Of a stretch of DNA of 28,590 nucleotides, positions 9,577 through 17,192 are shown one piece after another. The translations under genes and the position numbers were made by a program. Location: positions 1 through 28,590 of the forward strand of contig JBAQQB010000121.1 of NCBI GenBank assembly GCA_049306275.1, read 5' to 3'. Below the pieces are notes generated by a model that saw only the letters and a list, made by a program, of their open reading frames with translations, was not told where the DNA came from and did no database searches. Numbering within the stretch: the first letter of the stretch is position 1; every line of letters begins with the position of its first letter. This DNA comes from JADJTT01 sp049306275. Lineage in GTDB: Bacteria > Bacteroidota > Bacteroidia > Chitinophagales > Saprospiraceae.

Positions 9577-10971
9577 TCACTTCGGCCCCACCATATTCTC
9601 CGGCCTGACCCATTGGTCGAACTGCTCGGGGGTGAGCAGGCCGGTTTCGACTGCGGCTTCCTTGAGGGTTTTGTTCTCCTTGTGGGCCTTCTTGGCGATT
9701 TTGGCGGCGTTTTCGTAGCCGATATGCGGGTTGAGGGCGGTCACCAGCATCAGGGAGTTTTCCAGGTGCTTCTGGATGACCGGCAGGTTGGCCGTGATGC
9801 CCACCGCGCAGTTGGTGTTGAACGAATCGCAGGCTTCGCCGATCAGGCGCGCCGACTGTAGCACGTTGGCGGCGATGAGGGGCTTGAAGACGTTGAGCTC
9901 GAAGTGGCCCGTGGCGCCGCCGATACCCACGGCCACGTCGTTGCCCATGACCTGGGCGCAGACCATGGTGAGGGCTTCGGGCTGGGTGGGGTTCACCTTG
10001 CCCGGCATAATGGAGGAGCCCGGCTCGTTGTCGGGGATGATGATCTCGCCGATGCCGCAACGCGGGCCGGAGCTGAGCATGCGGATGTCGTTGGCGATCT
10101 TCATGAGCGACACCGCCGCGCGGCGCAGGGCGCCGGAGAGCTCGACCATGGCGTCGTGCGCCGCCAGTCCTTCGAATTTGTTGGGAGCGGTGACGAAAGG
10201 CAGGCCGGTGAAGTCGGCGATCTTTTTGGCCACCAACACGTCGTAGCCCTTCGGGGCGTTGAGTCCGGTGCCGACGGCCGTGCCGCCCAGGGCCAGTTCG
10301 CGCACCATTTCCATGGCGCTGCGGACGGCGCGCATGGAGTTGTCGATCTGCTGCACGTAGCCGGAGAACTCCTGCCCCAGGGTCAGCGGCGTGGCGTCCA
10401 TGAAGTGGGTGCGGCCGGTTTTGACGATATTTTTAAACTCCTCGACCTTTTTGGCGAGGGTATCGCGCAGGCGCTGCATGCCCGGGAGGGTCACCTCGGC
10501 GGCCATTTTGTAGGCGGCGATGTGCATGGCGGCCGGGAACGTGTCGTTGGAGGACTGGGATTTATTGACGTCGTCGTTGGGGTGCAACACCTTCTGCACG
10601 TCTGCCAGTTGGCCGCCGGCAAGCACATGCGCCCGGTAGGCGATCACCTCGTTGACGTTCATGTTGCTTTGGGTGCCCGAGCCGGTCTGCCAGATGACGA
10701 GGGGAAACTCGCCGTCGAGCTTGCCGGCCAGGATCTCATCGCAGACCTTGCTGATGAGGTCGCGTTTGTCGGCGGCGAGCACGCCGAGTTCGACGTTGGC
10801 GTGGGCGGCGGCTTTTTTCAGGTAGGCGAAGGCATAGATGATCTCCCGGGGCATGGAGCCTTCGGGACCTATTTTGAAGTTGTTGCGCGAGCGTTCGGTC
10901 TGGGCGCCCCAGTATTTATCGGCAGGTACCTGTACCTCGCCCATCGTATCGTGTTCAATGCGGTATTGCAT
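9577..10971 (-). CDS. fumC: Class II fumarate hydratase
   Basis: Iron-independent fumarase of the TCA cycle, which interconverts fumarate and L-malate as a homotetramer. 464 aa from the chosen start, the usual FumC length. Visible motifs: GSGTQSNMNVNEV, QSSNDTFPAAMH, the catalytic-His segment TGRTHFMDATPLTLGQE, and the family signature GSSIMPGKVNP with Lys at about residue 325. The frame stays open to 10 codons further upstream, but a -7 box at 11002-11009 makes MQYRIEHDTMGE the reasonable start. Divergent from sodA, with the two -7 boxes about 23 bp apart. It is followed by a GC-rich inverted array at the stop and an intrinsic terminator. Confidence 0.97.
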   Translation of the reverse strand: MQYRIEHDTMGEVQVPADKYWGAQTERSRNNFKIGPEGSMPREIIYAFAYLKKAAAHANVELGVLAADKRDLISKVCDEILAGKLDGEFPLVIWQTGSGTQSNMNVNEVIAYRAHVLAGGQLADVQKVLHPNDDVNKSQSSNDTFPAAMHIAAYKMAAEVTLPGMQRLRDTLAKKVEEFKNIVKTGRTHFMDATPLTLGQEFSGYVQQIDNSMRAVRSAMEMVRELALGGTAVGTGLNAPKGYDVLVAKKIADFTGLPFVTAPNKFEGLAAHDAMVELSGALRRAAVSLMKIANDIRMLSSGPRCGIGEIIIPDNEPGSSIMPGKVNPTQPEALTMVCAQVMGNDVAVGIGGATGHFELNVFKPLIAANVLQSARLIGEACDSFNTNCAVGITANLPVIQKHLENSLMLVTALNPHIGYENAAKIAKKAHKENKTLKEAAVETGLLTPEQFDQWVRPENMVGPK

Positions 10972-11001
10972 GGTGGAATAATTTGGTGATTTCAATGTAG
11001 G

Positions 11002-11009
11002 CAAAGTTA
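11002..11009 (-). promoter_or_regulatory. fumC -7 box TAACTTTG
   Basis: Exact TAnnTTTG on the minus strand, 31 nt before the chosen fumC ATG. It shares a short intergenic region with the divergent sodA box, so the two promoters overlap in their upstream parts. Confidence 0.6.
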
Positions 11010-11031
11010 ATGACCCCGGCTTTAAACTTCT

Positions 11032-11039
11032 TATCTTTG
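11032..11039 (+). promoter_or_regulatory. sodA -7 box TATCTTTG
   Basis: Exact TAnnTTTG followed by GGGCC. It lies 41 nt before the sodA ATG and predicts a leader of about 35 nt, which carries an A-rich stretch (GAAAAAATATACAAC) typical of Bacteroidota translation starts without Shine-Dalgarno. Confidence 0.65.
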
Positions 11040-11080
11040 GGCCTGTTTAGTTAACAGACCTTCAGAAAAAATATACAACT

Positions 11081-11713
<633 letters not shown>

Positions 11714-11748
11714 TCGGAGGTTAACAAACTTTAACATATATGACTTGC

Positions 11749-11788
11749 GGGTTTTTCGTCGCGCGCCTTGCGGCGCGTGACGAAAACC
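11749..11788. other. Strong CG-rich hairpin after sodA
   Basis: GTTTTTCGTCGCGCGCC (11751-11767) pairs with GGCGCGTGACGAAAACC (11772-11788) around a short TTGC loop, giving about 16 bp with a G-U pair and one bulge. There is no T-run after it, so it is not a standard terminator. It may stabilise the sodA mRNA 3' end or be kin to the fumC-end array, which shares CGTCGCG with flanking T/A runs. Confidence 0.6.
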
Positions 11789-11862
11789 GGTATCTTGCGT
11801 CCAATTGGGAACAGAACATATCGAACGAACATATTCAAAAACTTTTTCAAAATCCCATTCCC

Positions 11863-11931
11863 ATGATCATTGCAACCGTATTGCTGCTCATCGTGTTGTT
11901 GTTCCGTTACGAAATCGTAGCAAAGGCCTGA
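11863..11931 (+). CDS. Tiny ORF, 22-aa putative membrane peptide
   Basis: ATG 11863 to TGA 11931 gives 22 residues: ten-odd strongly hydrophobic residues (IIATVLLLIVLLF) followed by a charged tail RYEIVAKA. An intrinsic terminator begins 26 nt after the stop. A degenerate -7-like TATCTTGC lies at 11791-11798. The frame is open further upstream through the sodA hairpin, but that part looks non-coding. Small single-span peptides exist in many bacteria; I do not recognise this one. It could equally be the insert of a small non-coding transcript. Confidence 0.35.
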   Translation: MIIATVLLLIVLLFRYEIVAKA

Positions 11932-11957
11932 GAACCGAGTAAAAAATGCATCGCGAT

Positions 11958-11998
11958 GAAAAAAGGCTTCCCCGGCAAGGTCGAGGGAAGCCTTTTTC
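11958..11998 (+). terminator. Intrinsic terminator
   Basis: AAAAGGCTTCCC (11961-11972) pairs with GGGAAGCCTTTTT (11985-11997) around a 12-nt loop, then a T-rich tail. Strong plus-strand terminator closing the sodA/tiny-ORF region. Confidence 0.85.
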
Positions 11999-12236
11999 TT
12001 TTGAAACAGAACCGTTCCCTATTTTTGTAGTACCGATGACATATTTCCCTCCTTTTCCGGAATTACATTCATTTTTTTTCTCATACATTTGTCGTATTAA
12101 ACATTGATTGAATATTTCAATCGAAGTTTAATTCCCGCCCAAACCGATCCTTTGCCCTTTGGCCATGTATACGTTACCGGTCTGGTAGATCGCCCCCAAA
12201 ACGGCTACTATCCCTTCAACTATAAATGGTCATCTC
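11999..12236. other. Non-coding stretch with two promoter-like boxes
   Basis: The stretch from 11932 to 12236 holds no convincing gene. It has the terminator noted above, then TATTTTTG at 12020-12027 and TACATTTG at 12084-12091, both exact TAnnTTTG on the plus strand. Everything after them up to the next terminator at 12336-12370 could be a small RNA of about 240-330 nt, containing the 24-aa ORF. Confidence 0.4.
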
Positions 12237-12311
12237 ATGAAAAACACACAAAAACTACTTTCGACATCCACCTCCAAAAAAGGAAACGGCGAAGAAATTC
12301 TCGATGTCTGA
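12237..12311 (+). CDS. Tiny ORF, 24-aa peptide
   Basis: ATG 12237 to TGA 12311. The peptide starts MKNTQKLLSTSTSKK and ends in an acidic EEILDV, so it is hydrophilic and not membrane-spanning. It lies 25 nt before an intrinsic terminator and 58 nt before the convergent stop of the 484-aa protein gene. The upstream region has two TAnnTTTG boxes. Not recognised; coding status rests only on position and a plausible start. Confidence 0.3.
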   Translation: MKNTQKLLSTSTSKKGNGEEILDV

Positions 12312-12335
12312 CATCTAGGATCCCAGCCAAACACC

Positions 12336-12370
12336 AAACGGCTCCTGACAGCAATCCGGGGCCGTTTTTT
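12336..12370 (+). terminator. Intrinsic terminator
   Basis: AAACGGC (12336-12342) pairs with GCCGTTT (12361-12367) across an 18-nt loop, followed by T's to 12370. It directly meets the stop codon of the convergent 484-aa gene (12369-12371). Confidence 0.65.
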
Positions 12371-13823
12371 ATTTTAGCGCTCCCCTGATCTCTTCCGCTC
12401 GTTCCTGCAGCCACTCCTTTCCGATCACCTGCTGGGTTTGGTTGAGTTCCTGCATGAGGTTGTCCAGCACCTTGACCGGTTTTCTTTGAGTGATGATTTG
12501 AGCAAGTGAGAGTGTGAAGTTCAGGAAGTGGTGATAAGCAGACTGCCTGTTTGGCGAAAGCTTCTCATTGCGCCGCACATACTGTTTCGTAGCGTCGAGG
12601 TGATAGAAAAAGGCCTCGGAAAACCGCCAGTTATCAGCCCTTGCCTGGTCGAAATAAGTGCGAAGCAGAAGCGACCGTCCCCTGAGCGCATAAGCTACGG
12701 AGCTATACTTCACATCGCGCAGCAGTTCAAGCACTCTATCGAAAGATCCCTGATTATAGTACCAGAAAGCACGGCCTAATGAAACGGCGTTGTCCCGGAT
12801 CGATGGAGACAGGTACCGCTGGTATTCCCCGATAAAGGCATCCACCCATTCGAACTCCTTCAGGCGGGCGCCGCTGATGATAATATTGGTAAAGGCGGTA
12901 TCACTCAATTCGCCATTGTCGGAAAAGGCAATCCCCTTTTCCAGGCCTGCCTTGTACAAATCAAAGCTCCCCCTGAGCAGGGAAAGGTCGCGTTCAGTGA
13001 CTTCCTTGAGCACGAGGTTGAGCAGAGCCTGGTAAATGATCCGTCGGTCTTCGATGCCAAGCTGTGGAAACTTTTCGAAGAAAACATGCCTGACAGCCTG
13101 GAAAGCATCTTTCTGAAAACCCTCAGCCTGCAGGTTCATCACCGACAAGTACATCTGCTCCGTTTCATGGTCCTCCCCCTCTGCACAACGCCGACGGATG
13201 ATCTCCATGAACGCGTCTTCCACGCCTTCCTTAACCGACAAATAGCCTTTGCGCGATGATAACAGGGCCGACAAGCGGAGCTTGGAGATCATAAAAAAAT
13301 GGTCCAAATCGTCCAATGCACTTCGCATGCTTTCCTCCGGCGATGCCTCCAACTCATACAGCATTTCCCTGATCTGGGCCGAATAGATCAGCCCCCTGGC
13401 GCCAAGCCCCTCACGCCCGGGCATGCGCTCGATAGACCGATCTCCTTCTTTCTTTGCAAAATCGTCGAGCCCCCTGGCGCGGAACTCCCTGATCATCAAC
13501 AACTCGCGAAGGCCCTCTTCATTCGCCATCCTCCGAAACGCCATGTACTCCGCCACTTTCAGCGAAAGATCGGAATACAGATCGCGTATGCGCTTTTCCT
13601 TGTATGCCTGCTTCCCGAACAACCCTCTGTGCACGGCTTCCTTTTCCACCTTCTCCTCCGGAAATGAAGGATGAAGGGGAATGCAGTAATCCAATAAAGC
13701 CTGAAGCGGCTCCCCCGCCCCCGACAAGGGCATTTTCAAATACTGACGCAAGTCCTCCAACTCCGCTTTCGACAAAGATGACAATAACAAAAATACCTTC
13801 GATCCAGACTGCTTCAGGGGCAT
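12369..13823 (-). CDS. Uncharacterised 484-aa helical (TPR-like) protein
   Basis: 484 aa with no signal peptide or membrane segment, almost wholly alpha-helical by composition. It begins MPLKQSGSKVFLLLSSLSKAELEDLRQYLK and continues with many amphipathic helices and aromatic pairs (for example YNQGSFDRVLELL, FSEAFFYHLDATKQY) in a spacing like tetratricopeptide or similar helical repeats. From memory, proteins with this type of N-terminus occur in several copies in Saprospiria genomes without known function; I cannot name a domain. It is monocistronic: convergent to a tiny-ORF unit, with another plus-strand tiny ORF upstream. A cytoplasmic scaffold or sensor is conceivable but unproven. Confidence 0.88.
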   Translation of the reverse strand: MPLKQSGSKVFLLLSSLSKAELEDLRQYLKMPLSGAGEPLQALLDYCIPLHPSFPEEKVEKEAVHRGLFGKQAYKEKRIRDLYSDLSLKVAEYMAFRRMANEEGLRELLMIREFRARGLDDFAKKEGDRSIERMPGREGLGARGLIYSAQIREMLYELEASPEESMRSALDDLDHFFMISKLRLSALLSSRKGYLSVKEGVEDAFMEIIRRRCAEGEDHETEQMYLSVMNLQAEGFQKDAFQAVRHVFFEKFPQLGIEDRRIIYQALLNLVLKEVTERDLSLLRGSFDLYKAGLEKGIAFSDNGELSDTAFTNIIISGARLKEFEWVDAFIGEYQRYLSPSIRDNAVSLGRAFWYYNQGSFDRVLELLRDVKYSSVAYALRGRSLLLRTYFDQARADNWRFSEAFFYHLDATKQYVRRNEKLSPNRQSAYHHFLNFTLSLAQIITQRKPVKVLDNLMQELNQTQQVIGKEWLQERAEEIRGALK

Positions 13824-13869
13824 ATCAACCTGGTTAAAAAATAAAAAACACTGAAAAACAATAATTTAA

Positions 13870-13900
13870 GATTCAAAATTAATGATTCAAAATTTCAAAT
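13870..13900. repeat. AT heptad repeat upstream of the 484-aa gene
   Basis: GATTCAA-AATTAAT-GATTCAA-AATTTCA shows a 14-bp (2 x 7) period, close in sequence to the right arm of the array at 5.4 kb. There is no clear inverted partner. Confidence 0.45.
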
Positions 13901-13962
13901 CCGAGGGGCAAATATCAAAAAATGTCTTTGGCGGACCAAATTCCCGCCCGCATATTTGCATC

Positions 13963-14031
13963 ATGAAATTTGAAAGGCATCTGATGCATCATACACTACC
14001 CAAACAAATAAACTACAAAACTACTTTTTAG
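13963..14031 (+). CDS. Tiny ORF, 22-aa peptide
   Basis: ATG 13963 to TAG 14031. The peptide begins MKFERHLMHHTLPK and is basic and His-rich. The stop is followed after 3 nt by a perfect plus-strand intrinsic terminator, although no other plus-strand gene exists here for it to serve. A near-match -7 box TGTCTTTG lies at 13923-13930, about 33 nt before the ATG. Together they outline a transcription unit of about 130 nt. It is either a peptide gene or a small RNA; there is no homology that I recognise. Confidence 0.35.
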   Translation: MKFERHLMHHTLPKQINYKTTF

Positions 14032-14034
14032 GGG

Positions 14035-14062
14035 AAAGGCTGCTGAAAAGCAGCCTTTTTTA
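14035..14062 (+). terminator. Intrinsic terminator
   Basis: AAAGGCTGCT-GAAA-AGCAGCCTTT with a GNRA-like tetraloop, then TTTATTTT. The T-run is on the plus strand. It may also stop OmpA-gene transcripts on the minus strand, though with only three T's. Confidence 0.85.
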
Positions 14063-14066
14063 TTTT

Positions 14067-15110
14067 CTACCGGCGTTCCAGCACCCTGACCTCTACCCGC
14101 CTGTTCATCGCCTGCTCCTTTTCCGTCCTCGCCATGGGGTAGATCATTTGGTAGTTGCCATACCCTTTGTATGTGGCCCTGTCAGGGTCGATTCCATTCT
14201 CTATCAGGTAATTATACACGCGTTTGGCCCTTCTTTCCGACAGGCCGAAGTTCCAGCTGTCTTTCGGTACCGGCGGACGGTTAGGTTGGTTGATATGGCC
14301 TGCGATCTCGATCCGGATACCCGGATTCTGCTCCATGAATTTCAGCAACTTGGGCAGCTCGGGCTCCGAGCTCTTCAACAGGGTGTCCTGATTGCCCACG
14401 AAATAGAGATTTTTCAGGGTGAGCACCTCTCCTTCCAGCGCAGGCGGCAGGGCAAAATTCACCTTGAGGGGCTTCAGGCTGTTGGGCTGCAGGGTCTGGG
14501 TTTCGAAAAAATAACCGGGGGCAAAAAGAGAAACCTCCACAGGTATTTTGTCGGGAACGGGGGTGCGGAAAAAGCCGGCCGTATCGGTCTGTAATGAATC
14601 TTGCAGGAAACGCGAACACAGGAAAAGCGTAGCCTGGATCCCTTCGCTGGTCTCCTTGTCCACCACCTGCCCTTCCAGCCAGGTCATCTGGGTGCGCTGC
14701 CATAGCTCGACGGTAGCCCGGCGGTTGAGGCGCTTGCCTTCTTCGGTATCGTTGGCGGCCGCAGGCCTTCTTTCTCCGAAAGGCGTCACCTCCAACTGCA
14801 CACCGGATATCCCCAGACTTTCCAGGTAACTCCGCACCGTCTCCGCACGCCGCCTGGAAAGGTCCTGGTTGAAGGCATCGCTGCCATCGGCGTCGGTATG
14901 CGCCTCAATCCGCAAAAAGCGCCTGGCCGTCGTGCGGCATTTATCAGCGATGCCCGCCAGCGCCGTATCCGCCCCCGGCTGCAAAGTGTGCTGGTTGACG
15001 TCGAAAAAAACCTCCGCCTTGTCAAGAAGGAACAGGCTGTCAAAGGCTTCCTGGGCAGCGAGGGTTTGGGCCAGGAGAAGAATGGTTACTGCTGTCAGAA
15101 TTTTTAACAT
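14067..15110 (-). CDS. Outer-membrane/periplasmic protein with two OmpA domains
   Basis: 347 aa from MLKILTAVTILLLAQTLAAQ, a signal peptide. Domain 1 (about residues 25-135) is an OmpA C-terminal-like peptidoglycan-binding domain with HTDADGSDAFNQDLSRRRA, which has the Asp and Arg expected to hold diaminopimelate. A middle segment (about 140-230) looks like a carboxypeptidase-regulatory-like beta-sandwich (GQVVDKETSEGIQATL). Domain 2 (about 233-347) is again OmpA-like with LSERRAKRVYNYL and NRRVEVRV, but its GHTD is replaced by GHIN. The frame is open 23 codons further upstream, but those codons are only the GAGTGAA repeat, so I start at the signal peptide. Function inferred: anchoring the envelope to peptidoglycan. 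Confidence 0.92.
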   Translation of the reverse strand: MLKILTAVTILLLAQTLAAQEAFDSLFLLDKAEVFFDVNQHTLQPGADTALAGIADKCRTTARRFLRIEAHTDADGSDAFNQDLSRRRAETVRSYLESLGISGVQLEVTPFGERRPAAANDTEEGKRLNRRATVELWQRTQMTWLEGQVVDKETSEGIQATLFLCSRFLQDSLQTDTAGFFRTPVPDKIPVEVSLFAPGYFFETQTLQPNSLKPLKVNFALPPALEGEVLTLKNLYFVGNQDTLLKSSEPELPKLLKFMEQNPGIRIEIAGHINQPNRPPVPKDSWNFGLSERRAKRVYNYLIENGIDPDRATYKGYGNYQMIYPMARTEKEQAMNRRVEVRVLERR

Positions 15111-15117
15111 ATCTATA

Positions 15118-15194
15118 GAGTGAAGAGTGAAGAGTGAAGAGTGAAGGGTGAAGGGTGAAGGGTTTTCTTCACTCTTCACCCTTCACTCTTCACT
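15118..15194. repeat. GAGTGAA heptamer inverted array
   Basis: GAGTGAA x4 (15118-15145) and GGGTGAA x2 (15146-15159) plus GGG, spacer TTTTC, then TTCACTC, TTCACCC, TTCACTC, TTCACT (15168-15194). It forms a long near-perfect hairpin between the divergent OmpA and lepA genes and starts 7 nt upstream of the OmpA ATG. Confidence 0.9.
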
Positions 15195-15263
15195 AAAATA
15201 TTTTTTTCCCGAAAAGTAACGTCAGACCACCAACCAACTAATGCGTTGATCGTTAAATAGACG

Positions 15264-15271
15264 TATATTTG
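15264..15271 (+). promoter_or_regulatory. lepA -7 box TATATTTG
   Basis: Exact TAnnTTTG followed by CGCCC. Only 6 nt separate it from ATG 15278, so the message would be leaderless or nearly so. Confidence 0.6.
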
Positions 15272-15277
15272 CGCCCT

Positions 15278-17068
15278 ATGAAGAAGATCAGGAATTTTTG
15301 TGTCATTGCCCATATCGATCACGGTAAGAGTACCCTCTCCGACCGTCTGCTGGAATTTACCAAGACCATTTCCGAAAGGGAAATGAAGGACCAGGCATTG
15401 GACGACATGGACCTGGAAAGGGAGCGCGGGATCACGATCAAGAGCCATGCCATCCAGATGAACTATCTGCATACGGATGGCCAGCAATACGTCTTCAATA
15501 TGATCGATACCCCGGGCCACGTCGACTTCTCCTACGAAGTGTCGCGCTCGATCGCCGCCTGCGAAGGCGCCCTGCTGCTCGTCGACGCTACCCAGGGCAT
15601 ACAGGCGCAGACCATTTCCAACCTCTACCTGGCTATCGACCACAACCTGACCATCATTCCCATCCTCAACAAGATCGATATGGAAAGCGCCATGATCGAC
15701 GAGGTGTCGGAACAGATCATGGACCTGACCGCCTGCGACAAGGAAGATATCATCCTGGCCAGCGGCAAAACCGGACAGGGCGTGCCAGATATCATGAAGG
15801 CCATCGTCGAGCGCATTCCACCGCCCTCAGGCGACCCGGAAGCGCCGCTTGAAGCCCTCATCTTCGACTCGGTATTCAACTCCTTCCGCGGCGTGATCGC
15901 CTATTTCCGCATTATGAACGGCACCCTGCGCAAAGGCGACAAAGTGCGGTTCTTCTATACCGGAAAAGAATACGAAGCCGACGAAGTGGGCGTGCTCAAA
16001 ATGCAACTCCAACCCCAGCCCGAACTCAGCGTCGGCAACGTGGGCTACATCATCACCGGTATTAAAATCTCCAAAGAAATCAAGGTCGGCGATACCATCA
16101 CCCACGTCCACAAACCATGCCTGGAGGGCGTGAAAGGCTTCGAAGACGTCAAACCCATGGTCTTCGCCGGTATCTTCCCCCTCGACAACGACGACTACGA
16201 AGACCTGCGCGACAGCTTGGAAAAACTCCAGCTCAATGACGCTTCCCTGGTCTTCGAACCGGAATCCTCCGCCGCCCTCGGCTTCGGCTTCCGCTGCGGC
16301 TTCCTAGGTATGCTCCACCTCGACATCGTGCAGGAGCGACTCATGCGCGAATTCGACCAGGACGTCATCACCACCGTGCCCAACGTTACTTATTACGTCT
16401 ATACCAAAAAGGGAGAAAAGCTGATCGTCCGCATGCCGAGCGAACTGCCCGACCCCACCCTGGTAGACTATATCGAAGAGCCCTATATCAACGCCCAGGT
16501 CATCACTAAGCCCGAATACATCGGCGCCATCATGACCCTCTGCCTGGAGAAACGGGGCATTCTCATCAAACAGTTCTACCTCACACAAGACCGCGTCGAA
16601 CTCGTTTTCGACCTGCCACTGGCCGAGATCGTCTTCGACTTCTACGACCGCCTCAAGTCCATCTCCCGGGGCTACGCTTCTTTCGATTACCACATGAAAG
16701 ACTACCGCGAAACCGACCTGGTCAGGCTCGACATCCGCCTCAACGGCGAACCCGTCGACGCCATGTCAGCCCTCGTACACCGCGATAAAGCCGAAGCCTT
16801 CGGCCGCCAGATCTGCAAAAAACTCAAGGACCTGCTGCCCCGCCAGCAGTTCGTCATCGCCATCCAGGCCTCCATCGGCGGCAAGATCGTCGCCCGCGAA
16901 ACCATCTCCGCCATGCGCAAGGACGTTACCGCCAAATGCTACGGCGGCGACATCACCCGGAAACGCAAACTGCTCGAGAAACAGAAGGAAGGGAAAAAAC
17001 GCATGCGGCAATTCGGCAAGGTGGAAGTGCCGCAGAAAGCGTTCCTCGAAGTGCTGAAGCTGGATTAA
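15278..17068 (+). CDS. lepA: Elongation factor 4 (LepA), translational GTPase
   Basis: Ribosome-associated GTPase implicated in back-translocation and ribosome biogenesis. 596 aa, the usual length. G1 motif AHIDHGKST, G3 DTPGHVDF and G4 NKID are present, as are the switch region LERERGITIKSH and the LepA-specific C-terminal domain with GGDITRKRKLLEKQKEGKK. There is no LepB in the window. The frame can be opened at TTG 15269, but that TTG is part of the -7 box, so the ATG at 15278 (MKKIRNFCVIAHIDHG) is the start. An intrinsic terminator and a short GAGTGAAA direct repeat follow the stop. Confidence 0.98.
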   Translation: MKKIRNFCVIAHIDHGKSTLSDRLLEFTKTISEREMKDQALDDMDLERERGITIKSHAIQMNYLHTDGQQYVFNMIDTPGHVDFSYEVSRSIAACEGALLLVDATQGIQAQTISNLYLAIDHNLTIIPILNKIDMESAMIDEVSEQIMDLTACDKEDIILASGKTGQGVPDIMKAIVERIPPPSGDPEAPLEALIFDSVFNSFRGVIAYFRIMNGTLRKGDKVRFFYTGKEYEADEVGVLKMQLQPQPELSVGNVGYIITGIKISKEIKVGDTITHVHKPCLEGVKGFEDVKPMVFAGIFPLDNDDYEDLRDSLEKLQLNDASLVFEPESSAALGFGFRCGFLGMLHLDIVQERLMREFDQDVITTVPNVTYYVYTKKGEKLIVRMPSELPDPTLVDYIEEPYINAQVITKPEYIGAIMTLCLEKRGILIKQFYLTQDRVELVFDLPLAEIVFDFYDRLKSISRGYASFDYHMKDYRETDLVRLDIRLNGEPVDAMSALVHRDKAEAFGRQICKKLKDLLPRQQFVIAIQASIGGKIVARETISAMRKDVTAKCYGGDITRKRKLLEKQKEGKKRMRQFGKVEVPQKAFLEVLKLD

Positions 17069-17100
17069 GGTGAGGGTGAAAGAGTGAAAGAGTGAAAAGG
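17069..17100. repeat. GAGTGAAA direct repeat after lepA
   Basis: GGTGAGG, GTGAAA, GAGTGAAA, GAGTGAAA directly after the lepA stop. It belongs to the same sequence class as the array at 15.1 kb but with an 8-bp unit and no inverted arm. Confidence 0.65.
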
Positions 17101-17127
17101 GCTCTGTTGGAGCCCTTTTGTATTTTT
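17095..17127 (+). terminator. lepA intrinsic terminator
   Basis: AAAAGGGCTC-TGTTG-GAGCCCTTTT perfect 10-bp stem followed by GTATTTTT, 27 nt after the lepA stop. Confidence 0.9.
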
Positions 17128-17142
17128 CGAAGCACTGCAATA

Positions 17143-17174
17143 ATCCGCGTTGCTTGCATCCGCGTCATCCGCGT
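17143..17174. repeat. ATCCGCGT triple repeat
   Basis: Three exact copies of ATCCGCGT at 17143, 17158 and 17167 in the gap between the lepA terminator and the stop of the T9SS protein. Spacing is irregular (15 and 9 bp). Confidence 0.6.
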
Positions 17175-17192
17175 GCCTTAACACTCGCGTTT

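Noticed and set aside
11740..11862. Longer 63-codon version of the tiny membrane ORF
   Set aside because: Its first part would be encoded by a strong GC hairpin; the short form from 11863 is the only part with protein-like character.
12104..12388. 94-codon plus-strand ORF
   Set aside because: It crosses an intrinsic terminator and the end of the convergent gene, and its sequence has no domain-like features.
15118..15194. Possible CRISPR array
   Set aside because: Units are 7 bp and contiguous without spacers, arranged as inverted arms, and no cas genes are present.
15269..15277. TTG start three codons upstream of lepA ATG
   Set aside because: This TTG is part of the -7 box TATATTTG; the normal LepA N-terminus begins at the ATG.
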